A stretch of DNA of 64,000 nucleotides from Hofstenia miamia (GCA_004352715.1 SCFE01000014.1:1243402-1307401), one strand, 5' to 3'. Counted from the first letter of the stretch, positions 34,071 to 44,875 are shown. Program-made: numbers and translations. Notes: generated by a model not told the origin, from the sequence alone.

Positions 34071-34745
34071 TTAATTATTTTGCAGTAAATAGTAGGAGAT
34101 TGAGATTTTGTTAGGAATCAGGCAAAGCATGAACCTGAACAAAAATACTTGACTTGTAATATGTTTATTCCAAGGAAAATTCGGATTTATGATAACACCG
34201 AGGTCTTTTACATCAGATTTCCAGGGAATATTTATGTTATATAATTGGAGACAATCTTCACAAGCCCTTAGATGATAAAATGGTAGCACTTCTTCATTTC
34301 GATAAACTGAGTTCCATTAAATTGGCAAAGTTATTTATGCCTATTTGAATTTCCGAGATAGAGTCAGAACTGGCTCTAAACAATTTGGAATCATTGACGA
34401 ACATAAAAACTGTATCAATTTGCGTACACTCAGATAAAAACATTGGTGTACACTAAGAAAAAAAACTCATTGTTTTCAATTACTTAAATAAAAGGCAAAC
34501 TGTAGAATAAACCCATAATCCAGAACAATATTGTTAAGTTTTAATGGTAAAATGGATTGAGAAATTATATCCAATGCCTTCTTAAAGCCTAAGAATACGC
34601 AAATACTTTGAGAATTGGAATCAAAGGCATTATATATTAAGTCTATAAATGTTAGTAGTTGTATCACAGTTGATATTCGTGGACAAAAACCATTTTGAAG
34701 TTAGGCAAGTACATGGGCAATAAGTGAAAATAGCATCACAATGGA
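34071..34745 (-). pseudogene. Non-LTR reverse transcriptase remnant, minus strand
   Basis: Minus-strand fragments in order: NGFCPRISTVIQLLTFID (34650-34705), then CVFLGFKKALDIISQSIL (34540-34600), where the usual catalytic Asp of LDFKKAFD is replaced by Gly. Next comes FMFVNDSKLFRASSD near 34360-34410, the place of the active-site loop, with VND replacing ADD. Last is DVKDLGVIINPNFPWNKHI (about 34165-34225), the conserved block after the palm. Both metal-binding sites are therefore damaged. It faces the plus-strand remnant at 32150-33760 but differs in sequence, so it is a separate insertion. Confidence 0.75.
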
Positions 34746-34759
34746 GCGCTTAGGTAAGT

Positions 34760-35205
34760 GAGAAATTGGGATACCGCAATATTTGAAAATACGTTGGTCA
34801 AAATATTGGAGTTATTTAAGAGGTTTTCCAAATTGAACGTTAAGTTCGAGTTGTAAGAAATTGGTTTGGAAAAACGATAAACAAGGCGTTAAAGGCGAAA
34901 ATTGCTTAGGAAAAGTCACCAAGTTTATGAAGATATCTCCGCAATGAGATACTATCAAAGTTCTGTAGAGGGAGGCATTAATATTTGTCATTTGTAATTC
35001 AATTTGCTGGGTCTTGCCGTAATCACTGCGTGTAACAGGATCAAAATCGGTACATTAAACAAACTTTTAACAGTCATAGTTTATGTGTGGAACTGCTCAG
35101 TAAAAACTCTAGCCCAAACCGTAAACTTAAAAATTGAAGGTGTTTTTTATGGAAAAATACCTCTTTAGAAATACTTTTTTTAATTATAGGTTGACAAAGC
35201 ACATT
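34760..35205. other. AT-rich spacer, no gene seen
   Basis: Probably more decayed retroelement on the minus strand at its left edge; otherwise nothing recognised. Confidence 0.4.
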
Positions 35206-35743
35206 GACCAGACCTGATTCAGCCTGCAGGTCGACCCTACGCCTTTCATCTACGTCACACCACACAAACAGAAGGTTTAGAAGTTGAGTTTGTATAAAAC
35301 GTTTTGTTTGTTAAAAATTCCTCAAAAAGTTTAAATTTATTTATCATTTGAGAAAAATGATTGTGAAGCTGGGTTTTTATCAGTGTTTGCAGGCGGGAAA
35401 ATATTGTGTGCTCGTATCCACGAGACCCATTTTGAACGACAACGCGTCCAATATCCGTCCTTTATGTTCGTCACTGGATGCCTGCCCGCACGTTCTCCAC
35501 TGCGTCGAAAAACTGCCAGTCGGTGACCTAAATTGAGTGATTTCTAACAAAATCCTTAGAAAAAAATGCAAATACATCCAAAGGGAAATTTTAGGAGAAG
35601 CATGTGCAAACACAAATATTCAGATAAGCTTCTGGGAAAATATTGTGTGCTTGTGCCCGCCCGACTCGAGCTATAAAGCAACGGATAATCCGTTGCCACC
35701 CTCTCGCTGCCCATCAGACGGCACGCAAAACACTAGTTCATAG
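35206..35743. repeat. GC-richer island with an internal repeated phrase
   Basis: This 540-bp stretch is notably GC-richer than its flanks and contains GGAAAATATTGTGTGCT at about 35397 and again at about 35635, each followed by a C-rich segment (ATCCACGAGACC; GCCCGCCCGACTC). It begins with CAGGTCGACCCTACGCC, which is like the GGGTCGG islands elsewhere. Short open frames occur on both strands, but none has a recognisable domain. It is probably an unidentified dispersed repeat. Confidence 0.45.
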
Positions 35744-35950
35744 TAAAAAGTATGCTTGATATTGAATAAAAACTGTTGAAATTATCATTTTGTGGCCTGT
35801 AAGGAACTACGTAGTCCGTAATATATCTTAGTATCTTGTAATTCGGAAGAAAACCCCGTCATTATGGAATTCTAGTCAATTTGTTTACTTAGCTAACAGC
35901 AATCAGTTTTTTACAACACAATTTACTCTCGATTTTGAAACAAACACATA

Positions 35951-36503
35951 GCTCAAGTAAGAAAAAGTGGCCACATTATAAACACATTTTTGATAAGTGA
36001 AAAACAAAGAGGCTTATCAAATATATATGACAATATAATTTTCTCAGCTTGTAACGTGGTGACAAAGTTATTTAAAAAGTTTGCCAAGCAAAGCGTGAAA
36101 TGCAGATAAACGTCTTGAAATTGAATCCATTAATAGGACTCTAACTTCTTGAGTTATTTGGTGTTGCGATTCAAGGATGTAACTCTTTAATTCTTTCAGA
36201 TTTGTGGGATTTTTTCTTGATAAAATCTTCAGAATCTGTCACACGTTCTATATGGGTACTATATCGGTGGCCATTGTATAACTTGAATATTATAATTGGT
36301 AAAAATTCCTTTGTCGATTTTGAAGTGAGGGGTTGCTCCATCTTGTTCTAAGATCCACGAATAGGGATATAAGCAGGTTGCATATGGTAAAAATTCTTTG
36401 AGTATTTAGCAATATTTTGAACTATTAATTGTACCAATGGCATTTAGTTATTTTAGTTGAAATCCGCAAGTTTTGAAAAGTGGCCACTTTTTTTTACTTG
36501 AGC
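35951..36503 (-). mobile_element. Internally deleted Tc1-like transposon with inverted ends
   Basis: The left end GCTCAAGTAAGAAAAAGTGG (from 35951) and the complement of the right end, GCTCAAGTAAAAAAAAGTGG (from 36503), match at 19 of 20 positions and continue into CCAC. TA dinucleotides flank both ends (35949-35950 and 36504-36505), as expected for the Tc1/mariner superfamily. The interior at about 36130-36370 is recognisably related to the C-terminal half of the transposase at 37061-37350 (for example the GGTGGCCATTG and GGGGTTGCTCC words), but the N-terminal half is missing. It could only move if supplied with a transposase in trans. It is about 380 bp from the intact element. Confidence 0.8.
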
Positions 36504-36883
36504 TATATATGTGAATTCACTTGAAAATATTAGTCAACATTCATATTCACGTAAATCTAGTACACAATTGCATTTTCATGGTAAGAGCAGATTTATTATG
36601 TTTGATTGAATTTTGATTTAAGTTTGTTTAGCATATTAAATATATGGATTATTTTATACTATTTCTATGTTCGATGAACTGTTTCTCATTGTTATTTTAA
36701 AAAGTGCATACATTTACAGAACATTTTAGGGAAACATTGTCGTCCAAAATATGAAAAAATTGGAAAACTAAAAATTCTTAAAAATTGTTTTTTAAAAATT
36801 ACAAATTTTTGCAAGCTCCCGATATGTACATGGAAGATACAAAAATTAATTACTAATATAAAAAAGAATTATATATATGTATA

Positions 36884-38148
36884 GTTGGCTGCAAAAAAAT
36901 GAGACTAGAACTACTGAACGTAACAACTCAAGAAAGGTAAGATTTTAAAGATACATTAAAGGACTATAAGTAAAAAGCATCAAAGTCTAATTTGTTTTCC
37001 TCCTTTAGAAATAACTTCATTCAAACGAACTGAAACTGATTTCATTAAATTGGACTTCATTTAAGATGTCAAAATGTGTTGACTTTCTTGGATTTTTTCT
37101 TTTAAATCGGATATATTTTTCGGATTTTTCTTCTCAACGTCATTTTTCAATATCTGCCACACGTTTTCGATTGGAGAAAGATCAGCAGAACTTGGTGGCC
37201 ATTGCAAAAACTGGATATTATTTTCAGAAAACCAATTTTTTGTCTTTGCTGACGTGTGCGGGGTTGCTCCGTCCTGTTGGAGTATCCATCCATCATCATA
37301 TAAAGCATCAGCATAAGGCATAAATTCAGCTATAATTTGGCAATATCTTTGACTGTCGATTGTGGCTTTTCCGTCTAAAATTTTCAAATAAAACCCACGA
37401 TAGGAAAGTGCTCCCCAAACCATAATTTTTTGGTCGAACTTTGGAACCGCTTTTGTTGGTCTTGGACATTTCTTTGACGACCACACTTGTACTTTGTTTC
37501 TGTGTAGTTGAAATACGCACTCATCAGTTATCCAAACATCTTCAAAAGTGTAGTCTTTCCAATCTTTCACGAAATTTAATCTTTTTTCTTGATGTTCTTT
37601 TGTAATCAGAAGTCGATTTTTTCTGCCAATTTTTGTAACTCCACTTTTTTTCAGTGTTCTCTGAACTGTGGTTTCATGCACAGAGATGTCGGCTTCAGTT
37701 TGAAGTCGGTTTGCAATTTTTTTCCCAGAAATATAGGGATTTTTGAGAGCAATTGCGACTGTTTTCTGAATGAATTTTCCAATAATTTTTCGAGGGCGTC
37801 CACTTCCTTTTCTTCTTTTGAGAGATTCTCCTTGTCGAATTTTTTTCAGCTTTCGAAAATAAGTTGATCGAGAAATTTGCGATGTCGCAAAGGCGTTTTC
37901 AAGCTGTTCCAACGTTTCCATTCCGAAGAAATCAAGTAGAAACTTTGCAAAGCAAAACAATTTGTTTGGTAAGTGTTTTCAAATAATTACGAAGTACTAG
38001 TTTAATTAATTAACTTTTTTGTTTGACCATTTTAAGTTCACAAAATTGTCGTTGTCTTTTATTTTTATAGTTTTCCTCTAAAACGTCTCAATACGTTTCC
38101 ACAAAGCGTGAAAAAATAGGTGTTCAGTTTCATTTTTTTGCAGCTAAC
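36884..38148 (-). mobile_element. Structurally complete Tc1-like DNA transposon (1265 bp)
   Basis: The left end GTTGGCTGCAAAAAAATGAG (from 36884) pairs with the complement of the right end, GTTAGCTGCAAAAAAATGAA (from 38148), with two mismatches in 20. TA dinucleotides flank it at 36882-36883 and 38149-38150, the TA target duplication of the Tc1/mariner superfamily. One uninterrupted transposase gene lies inside on the minus strand. The right flank is a (TA)n microsatellite, a rich source of TA targets. Intact ends plus an intact gene suggest a young, possibly active copy. Confidence 0.9.
37061..37960 (-). CDS. Tc1-like transposase, DD34E, intact open frame
   Basis: A 299-residue uninterrupted frame; a shorter start at Met14 (METLEQLENAF) is equally plausible. 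The enzyme excises and reinserts its own element by cut-and-paste at TA sites. The N-terminal helix-turn-helix is at about 17-45 (SRSTYFRKL recognition helix), followed by a basic KGSGRPRKI linker (51-59) and a second helix-turn-helix at 60-105. The catalytic triad is present: Asp146 in WITDECVF, Asp230 in LQQDGATPH and Glu265 in DLSPIENVW, with 34 residues between the last two (DD34E). KIMVWGALS (178-186) is the usual strand between them. Length is slightly below the common 340 residues but all domains are present. The end is TAA. No frameshift or stop is seen, unlike every other transposon gene in this window. Confidence 0.9.
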   Translation of the reverse strand: MFCFAKFLLDFFGMETLEQLENAFATSQISRSTYFRKLKKIRQGESLKRRKGSGRPRKIIGKFIQKTVAIALKNPYISGKKIANRLQTEADISVHETTVQRTLKKSGVTKIGRKNRLLITKEHQEKRLNFVKDWKDYTFEDVWITDECVFQLHRNKVQVWSSKKCPRPTKAVPKFDQKIMVWGALSYRGFYLKILDGKATIDSQRYCQIIAEFMPYADALYDDGWILQQDGATPHTSAKTKNWFSENNIQFLQWPPSSADLSPIENVWQILKNDVEKKNPKNISDLKEKIQESQHILTS

Positions 38149-38149
38149 T

Positions 38150-38170
38150 ATATATATATATATATATATA
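38150..38170. repeat. (TA)n microsatellite at the transposon edge
   Basis: About ten TA units beginning with the right target duplication of the Tc1-like element. Confidence 0.9.
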
Positions 38171-38530
38171 GGGCTGCGATAAGGATTAAGTAATCAATTA
38201 ATCGTTTAGTTCTTCTAACTATTAAAGTTTTGTTTAATTATTAATAAGATTCAATTAAGTGTAACTGATTATAACGTTCTGCTGGTTACAACGTTAACAA
38301 ACCACGGACGTCAATTGAACTAAATACTGTTAATATGCTTGTGTTTTTGTGTAACTGATTATCAGAAATTATTTCAAAGGGAATAATCTTCTTTTAACGG
38401 AATTTGTCAATATATACTAGTGCAGAAGTTCTGATTAAATGAAGAGCTAACTATTAACTAATCCTTAAATTATGATAAGTTAACTATTAAAAATATATTA
38501 ATTGTCACCAATCCTAATATATATATGTAC
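38171..38530. mobile_element. Possible hAT-like non-autonomous element end
   Basis: Starts GGGCTGCGATAAGGATTAAG and continues with repeated TAATCAATTAATCG and TTAACTATTAA words. This resembles the ends of many hAT-type elements (AGGGCTGCAAxxAAxxATTA). No matching inverted right end or 8-bp duplication was found; the candidate right edge near CACCAATCCTAA is not a good complement. The call rests on word similarity only. Confidence 0.3.
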
Positions 38531-40029
38531 ATAGATGTTAGACCCTGCGAATTGACGTTTTTAGGCTCCAATCGATTTCGAGTTCTAATCAAGTTAGAGC
38601 CCTAACTCGCGACTTTAAATGGTACCCTCAATAAATTTATGACAAAAATTTAACATGTTAAACTAAGTGAAAGAAAACAAGCCTCGATTGCTTACAATTT
38701 GAGATAAAGACCGAAAGCTCAATGGACCCTCACAACATTATTCACCAAAATTGAAGAAAAATAGATTCCATTCAAGCTAATATCGAATTAGTTTCGAGTA
38801 CTCAAGATGCCCATTTAAGTTCTTGGACCTTGAGTCGAGTTTGAGTAGTACTCCAATTCGACTAAGATTTCAAGTACTCACAAGGACCTAATATAAATAT
38901 ATGTATATATATATACATGTATATATTTGGCTTGTTTAGATTGCGTCTCTTTCATAATCAATAATTATACACTCTAAGATGTATACAAGCATTCATTTGT
39001 AGCATTGAGCACTTGAATTAGAAAGCTGCATAAATTTGAATTTAACATCAAAATATTAGCACATTTAATGTACTTGTGAGTAATTTAAAATTTCAATGTA
39101 TTAGAATCTAGATTCATATTTTAATTTCGTGAAGCTTAAATGTTTTTAGAGTTGATAATCCTCAGCCTGTCGATGCACATTAAGTAAATCCTGAAATTGT
39201 GTTTGATGCTTCGTTTCGTTAAATTCAATAAACTGCTATCTAATTCAAATAGAAATAAAGTTAGTTATGAACCAAAGTTATCGTTGAATAATGACACTTT
39301 GTGTGTAAAATTAGTTTATATATTCATCAGTTATATTTGAATTCTCCCTTTGTCTTCTTTATAGAAGCAGATGGTAATATTAATGTCTGTCATATTTTAC
39401 TGCTGATCAATTTCCGCGAGTAAATTGCAAAATCTAGCTTCAGTAGCTACGTGAAATCACTATGCATGCATTTAGAGTTTTAAAATCTAATCTTTAACAT
39501 AAACTATCCAGATTTTAATCTGTAGGTCTTCCACACTGAGCCTGTAACAACATTTGCTTTATAATATGCAACAACAAACAAATTGTTTTCTTGACGAGAA
39601 CATAGTATCTCGATTAATCTAGTGACTGATGTTCAGCACAGGAGTTTCACTGTTTCTTTAAGGAGTTTACTTAATAGTTTTGAATTCAGTTCCATGTATG
39701 TCATGTAGTGTTTTGCTGTGCTCTTGACGGATGTTGGAACTTGATTTATAGTTCCTTTATTTTTCGTTTTTTACTGTTTCTTTTCCTTAATCGCTATATC
39801 TATCCAGCTGTTTTTGTCACTTTTGGGTGTCTAATAAAATTTTCAACTATTCGTTTATCATTAACCTTATTATAGTAAAGGCTGCCTCAATGGAAAGATT
39901 ATTGGATAGGGCTAAAGTTAGGATTCCGTGACATTTAATAGATTTAAGCATCCAATAAAAGTAAAAAATTTCAATATCTAAATAACCGGGTTTTAAGGCT
40001 TCATAAATGTATTCATTCATTTATCGCTA
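38531..40029. other. AT-rich DNA; repeated GAGTACTC/TCGAG words near 38.55-38.90 kb
   Basis: The segment 38560-38890 contains many variants of TCGAGT and GAGTACTC on both strands (for example TTTCGAGTACTCAAG and TTGAGTCGAGTTTGAG), an imperfect low-complexity repeat. The rest is plain AT-rich DNA with no exon recognised. Confidence 0.45.
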
Positions 40030-40160
40030 TTGTACACCGTTCTCAAATTGATTTTCTTGCAAAAATTTTCCAATGCAACTTTGGGATAAAATGGACTGTC
40101 TAGCAATTTGTCGAGTTGTGCGTACAAATGTCTGACTCATTTGGTCTTAATGCAGCTAAC
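40030..40160 (-). pseudogene. Relic of a Tc1-like element end with start of its transposase
   Basis: The complement of 40160 backwards begins GTTAGCTGCA, identical to the first ten bases of the inverted end of the element at 36884-38148, and is followed on the outside by TA (40161-40162). Just inside, an ATG at 40140-40138 (minus) opens a 36-residue frame with TTRQIARQSILSQSC and GKFLQENQF, a helix-turn-helix of the type that starts Tc1/mariner transposases. The frame ends in TAG and the rest of the element is missing. Confidence 0.5.
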
Positions 40161-40261
40161 TATCTTAATACATCATCATCCAGGTTCCTGAAATATTTTT
40201 TGAAGAACTTAGGTTTAGAAATCATGTTCACAAGAATTCAGTAACATCTTCAAAGTAACTA

Positions 40262-40460
40262 CTGTCCCAGTTAATAAGTAAAGTTATATATCAATAATTG
40301 GGAATTATAGCGTAAATACCATGGTTTTGGCTCGAATTAGATAGGTTAGGATCTTGTGCATAATTTAAAAAAATGAAAATCAAAACTTGAAATTATACTC
40401 GTCTTTATATCATACTACCTCATTTTCTAAAAAAAACGGTTTACTTATTAACTAGGACAG
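40262..40460. mobile_element. Short inverted-repeat element (MITE), 199 bp
   Basis: CTGTCCCAGTTAATAAGTAA (from 40262) pairs with the complement of 40440-40460, matching 20 of 21 bases. The interior is AT-rich and codes for nothing. The left end is preceded by TA, but the right end is followed by AA, so the target duplication has decayed or is of another type. It lies about 540 bp downstream of the GPCR stop codon. Confidence 0.7.
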
Positions 40461-40997
40461 AATTTGATAGACAATATACACAAAACTTATGCTTTTAAGC
40501 GATTACTATAAAAACTTATTGAATTTGGATTAAATAGCCCTTTGGAGCTGCAATTGCTTATTCACGATCATATTTGATCAGTCAGAACTTTGCTATACTA
40601 TCTTAGCATTAGGTATATTTAAGACTTCCGATGTTCTTTGTTTAGAACACGTTCCTACCGAGGGAAATTAAATAAATTTATATTGAAGATATCCATTTAT
40701 AAAACAATTTTAAAAATACTAAACAAGAATATTATATTTTTCAATTGCAAAAATTACAATTCTATTCAATTTTTAAACAAAACTACAAAAATAAGCAAAC
40801 TATCAAATATATTGCAACAAGTTTACAGAACAACAAAGAAATGCAAGTGACTTGAACAGTTCATTTAAGTTTTAAATACAATGACTAAAACTTTTAAGTA
40901 GCATGCTTAACTTAGACATTTAAACAAACTTTGGCTAAAATTGACCGTTCTTGGAAAACTGCACAACTATGCTTGTAAATTTGAAATTATTTTTTAT

Positions 40998-41661
40998 TTA
41001 GACACCTGTTTCTTTGGCAGCGGACATAACCAGTGTTTGAGAGGTATCCAATGGTCGAGACTTTATTCGTTTAGGCTTTTTTTGTTCTACAAACATTCCT
41101 CTCACCTGCTGACGTATGGTCCTCGATAACAGCAAGTAAATAACCGGATTCAAGGCTGAATCTAAGCATCTGATTGCTGGAATCACAAGAATGACGTAGT
41201 GAATTTCATAGTATGCGGAGCCGAAGTTGTTCATCATATTATGTCCATACCATGGAGCGAGGAGAATTCCAAAAAGTAAAACTGTTAGAGAAAACATCAC
41301 AGTGAGCTTAAGCTTTGCTCGGATTCTCGAGCCTCCGTCATTGCTAGCTGTGCGTCGTTGAAGGTGAACGCTTCTAATTAAATGAGCTATAATTATTGTG
41401 TAAAGCGTGGCCATCACTAGAAGAGGAATAAAATAAAACATTAGTAGTTCAATCAGCCGAAATGGTTGCAGAAATTTGCCTAAATGTGACTTGTATGTCA
41501 TTTGACATGCAACTTTATTGCGCAATTTAAAAACCTCAACAGCGTAGAATGGGTAGCATCCATCGAGTACAGCAATAGTCCAAAAGAGAATCATTGCTAT
41601 TACTACATATCTCTTCTTTAGAATTTGATTAGCCTTGAATGGCATAGTAATTGCAATCGAC
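40998..41661 (-). CDS. Class A GPCR, exon 3 (TM4 to C-terminus)
   Basis: The exon begins after TTTTAG at 41663-41662 and continues the frame of exon 2, giving residues 133-353. The split codon rebuilds the end of TM3 as CIERS, where most class A receptors have DRY: Glu-Arg kept, Tyr replaced by Ser. Seen in order: W160 of TM4, C185 in the second extracellular loop (partner of C108), P212 of TM5 in FYFIPLLV, a basic third loop (RIRAKLKL), TM6 with P269, and NPVIY (304-308), the NPxxY motif of TM7. The usual TM6 toggle Trp of CWxP is Leu (LLAP). A basic C-tail follows (QKKPKRIKSRP). An AATAAA overlaps the TAA stop; whether it is used is unknown. Peptide ligand is inferred from overall style only. 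Confidence 0.9.
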
Positions 41662-42817
41662 CTAAAATGATGTTATCAAACGAGATTTCTTGAATGCAAG
41701 CTAATTCAAAGGAAGAATTAAATAATGTAATCCAGTTCAACAATTTATAAAAAGGTGGCAACTTTTTTTATCCTCCAAACAACTCGTCCTGTCTAACAAT
41801 GACCCAGGAACCGACCCTAATACGTCTAGCAATGTCCCGATGAACGAATCGACCCGAATCGTCTAGCACTAACTCACGACCTGACCCGAGCAAAGAAAAT
41901 GTATACTATAATGCACTCAAAATGTTTTTTTAATAGCATCAATAAAAGTATCAATTAAAACAATGCAAAATTAATAAAAAATACAAGAATAATTTAGGAA
42001 TTTAAAAGATTCAAATGCTTTACTTTTTAAATCTGTTCTTTAAATATGTTAGTGTTCTTCCATCCTAACTATTATAAATGAGCCGCGAGACGCGTTGAGT
42101 TGACCCGTTTCCCAACCTGCTTTGTATACTAAGTTAGCACTTGTAAAAAATTAATTTCTGAACCTCGGCAATTAAAACACGTTTTGACAAAGTCATTGAC
42201 TCAAATGTAAGAAGTTTAGCATTTGGAGAAGACTTGTAATTTTTCCTTCCGGATTGCAGATAAATAACATCAATAAATTAGTATATTATAATTTAGCGAG
42301 CAAATATACAAATAGTTATAAAGAACCGTGTAATGTGCAATAAAGTTGAAATATCTGCAGCTTCTAGCAATAAAATATGTCATGTAATAAGTAATCTTTA
42401 AGTTTTAATCTATCTACTTAATCTGTTGGGCAGGTGAGAAATCTGGATTAAAAGGTCAACTAAGCACCATTTGCAGACAATTTCAAAAGAACTATAACAT
42501 ATAAATCATACTAGTAAGAGGAATCCCACCAATGCTTTGCATAACTGAGTTATGGTTTAAAACATTGACAATCACTTAGACCTTCTACTTAATCGAATTG
42601 GCAACTAACTTTACTGCCGCATTTCTTCAAAATCATTTGAAATTATATTTAAGTAAACCAATAAAATCAAACTTAAATAAATATTTGAACGTCACAGACA
42701 TACATTAATATTTAAGAGTTGATAGAGTTTGCAAAATCCTTCAAATCTGATAGACTGAAGTTTTCCGAAAATCTATTATCTAGAAAAAATATAAAATAAC
42801 GGTTTGGTTGAGCTCAC
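41662..42817 (-). other. Intron 2 of the GPCR
   Basis: A 1156-bp intron in phase 2 with donor AG|GTGAGC at 42817 and acceptor TTTTAG at 41662. It splits the (E/D)R(Y) motif. It holds a GC-richer island at about 41770-41885 with repeated CTAGCAATG, CCGA and GACCCG words, of the dispersed GGGTCGG type. Confidence 0.8.
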
Positions 42818-43039
42818 CTTTCTATGCATATTCCAAACATGAACAGAATGCTAGCAATTGGTGTGATGACCTTAGTGGATTCCACTAATTTGCAGAGATA
42901 TTTACTGAGTATTTCAGGCTCTTCAAACCATGACGCGTGCACTATGTCATATAGATATTTGGGGCAAAGAACAATGCAAACTAGAAGATCAGCAACGCAG
43001 CTGTTAATTAGCAAAATATTGGCAGTGTTCTGCAGTGTT
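42818..43039 (-). CDS. Class A GPCR, exon 2 (TM2-TM3)
   Basis: 222 bp, 74 codons, phase 2 at both ends. The acceptor is ATTTAG just before 43039 and the donor GTGAGC follows 42818. It encodes residues 59-133 when joined to exon 1. ILLINSCVADLLVCIVL is TM2, with the conserved Asp76 (position 2.50). WFEE in the first extracellular loop keeps the conserved Trp. Cys108 at the start of TM3 is the disulfide cysteine, and the exon ends in ICIER. The match to the next exon across the split Arg codon is exact, which strongly supports the gene model. Confidence 0.9.
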
Positions 43040-43674
43040 CTAAATATATTGAAGCATAATTATTGATAAATAAGACTTTAATATTTAATTCATTCTATCA
43101 TACCCTAGTAGAATATGCATGCTTTCGATAGTTCTGTAACCAAAACGATAATTGTTTTAAAATATCAGTTATGTTTCAGTCAAATTATGGTGATTTGAAG
43201 GCGATAAATGATATTGATTATAAAATGACCAATTTTATGAAATTTAATGTTAAATCAAATTTATTTATTTTATGGAGTTCTCATCAATATTTGAATTTAA
43301 TTATAAATTTTGTCTGACAAATGAAATTGGTAACCGATTTATTAAATTGTCTACAATGTTAATAAATCATGTGTGAGAAATATAAATCTAGAATTGCCAT
43401 ATATAATATTATTTCTTTTATTGTTTATTTGTGCAAAGAATGATTATAGTGATTGACTGTTATACCATTTAGTTAGTAAAGTATTACAAAAAGCATCATC
43501 ATGAAATTAATGGGTCCCAAGTATACATATCATGTAAGCACTCAGTATTCACACTGTGGTTCTCAAATTTCAAATAATTTGCTGTATTTTTCCTGCTATT
43601 AATTATTCATTTCGGTATTCCATGAATGTACAAGAGCGCATTTATTAACACATTAAATATATACATTATGTATG

Positions 43675-43676
<2 letters not shown>

Positions 43677-43708
<32 letters not shown>
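43677..43708. repeat. (TA)n microsatellite in intron 1
   Basis: About 15 units, preceded by three TATG units. Confidence 0.9.
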
Positions 43709-43711
<3 letters not shown>

Positions 43712-44072
43712 ATTAAATCTATATCATCATCAAACTATTTTTACAGAGTGTTTCATTTAGCAAACGTCATCATAATCAATACTAACATCGACGTATTTTC
43801 AAGCCCAAAATATTTCAAATTTGAAATAGATGAATTTTTCACTAATTACGTTAAGTCTAACTTTGATGTTAACAACATATATTCCTGGTTTTTATCCTGC
43901 GACTGCAGTAAACTTCGTGTTTCTAAATCGCTTTATATAAAGTAGCATGAGATCATATTCATGCTTTTCAAAGTAGCATTCAACCTTGAGAAACTCAACT
44001 GCAATTTCACTGTATTTTGTAAAATTTTAGTTATTTTTTTGTACCATTTAAAGTGGTAATATTAGTCATTTA

Positions 44073-44073
<1 letters not shown>

Positions 44074-44115
<42 letters not shown>

Positions 44116-44116
44116 A
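44074..44116. repeat. (TA)n microsatellite in intron 1
   Basis: About 15 units, one TG interruption, then five more. Confidence 0.9.
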
Positions 44117-44871
44117 TGTTACAATAGCTGTATTTGGGTTGGGTCATATTTCGAAAACTTTTTTTGGATAGTGTTGGGCAGAGTTTGTTTTGATGGAAGC
44201 TGTTTGGCTTACAGCCATGTTTCTATGCTATTTCTTTGTGAATTGATCTCTCCATAAATAGGCCGATACATGGTGTGTAAAGTATTTAAAAAAATTTAAT
44301 TACAATAAATGCTCAGTATATCCAAAAAATGTTCTAAATAAATACACTCAAAAGCTTTAGAATTATTGACATTGAAAATTTGTAAAACTACTGTAACATT
44401 GCTGAAATTGATGCAAAATTTGCAAATTATTGGAATTTGCATAGGTTTTCAACACCAATGGTTTTAAAACTTCTCAGCACAGGCATACAGAAATTTGAAA
44501 CACATAAATGTTTGTACGGTAAGTTCGATTATTTGATATATTTTAGGCAACATTTAGTTAGTTCAATCACAGGGTATATGATAGAAAGTCAATCTCTGAT
44601 AAATAAATTAACATAAATTTTGAATTTTCAACTAAAAATCGATATTGATGTAATTTCTTCCACCCAAAAATAATTTGTCAAGTCTGAACCTTAGTGGCCA
44701 GCACTGCTTATATGTTGTATATGCGGTCCCTAAATACATCATAAAGTTTGAAATTGCCTTTGTATTAAGGGCCCTTTCATAAGTGAGGAAATTTTAAATA
44801 TATTATAGAAACCTAATAACGTAGTATTTAGTGTTGATGTATGATTCTTGAGTAAGTACTTAAAAAATTGA

Positions 44872-44875
44872 ATAT

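Noticed and set aside
37066-37867. Plus-strand and alternative-frame open stretches across the Tc1-like transposase
   Set aside because: They are shadows of the intact minus-strand transposase and lack any domain.
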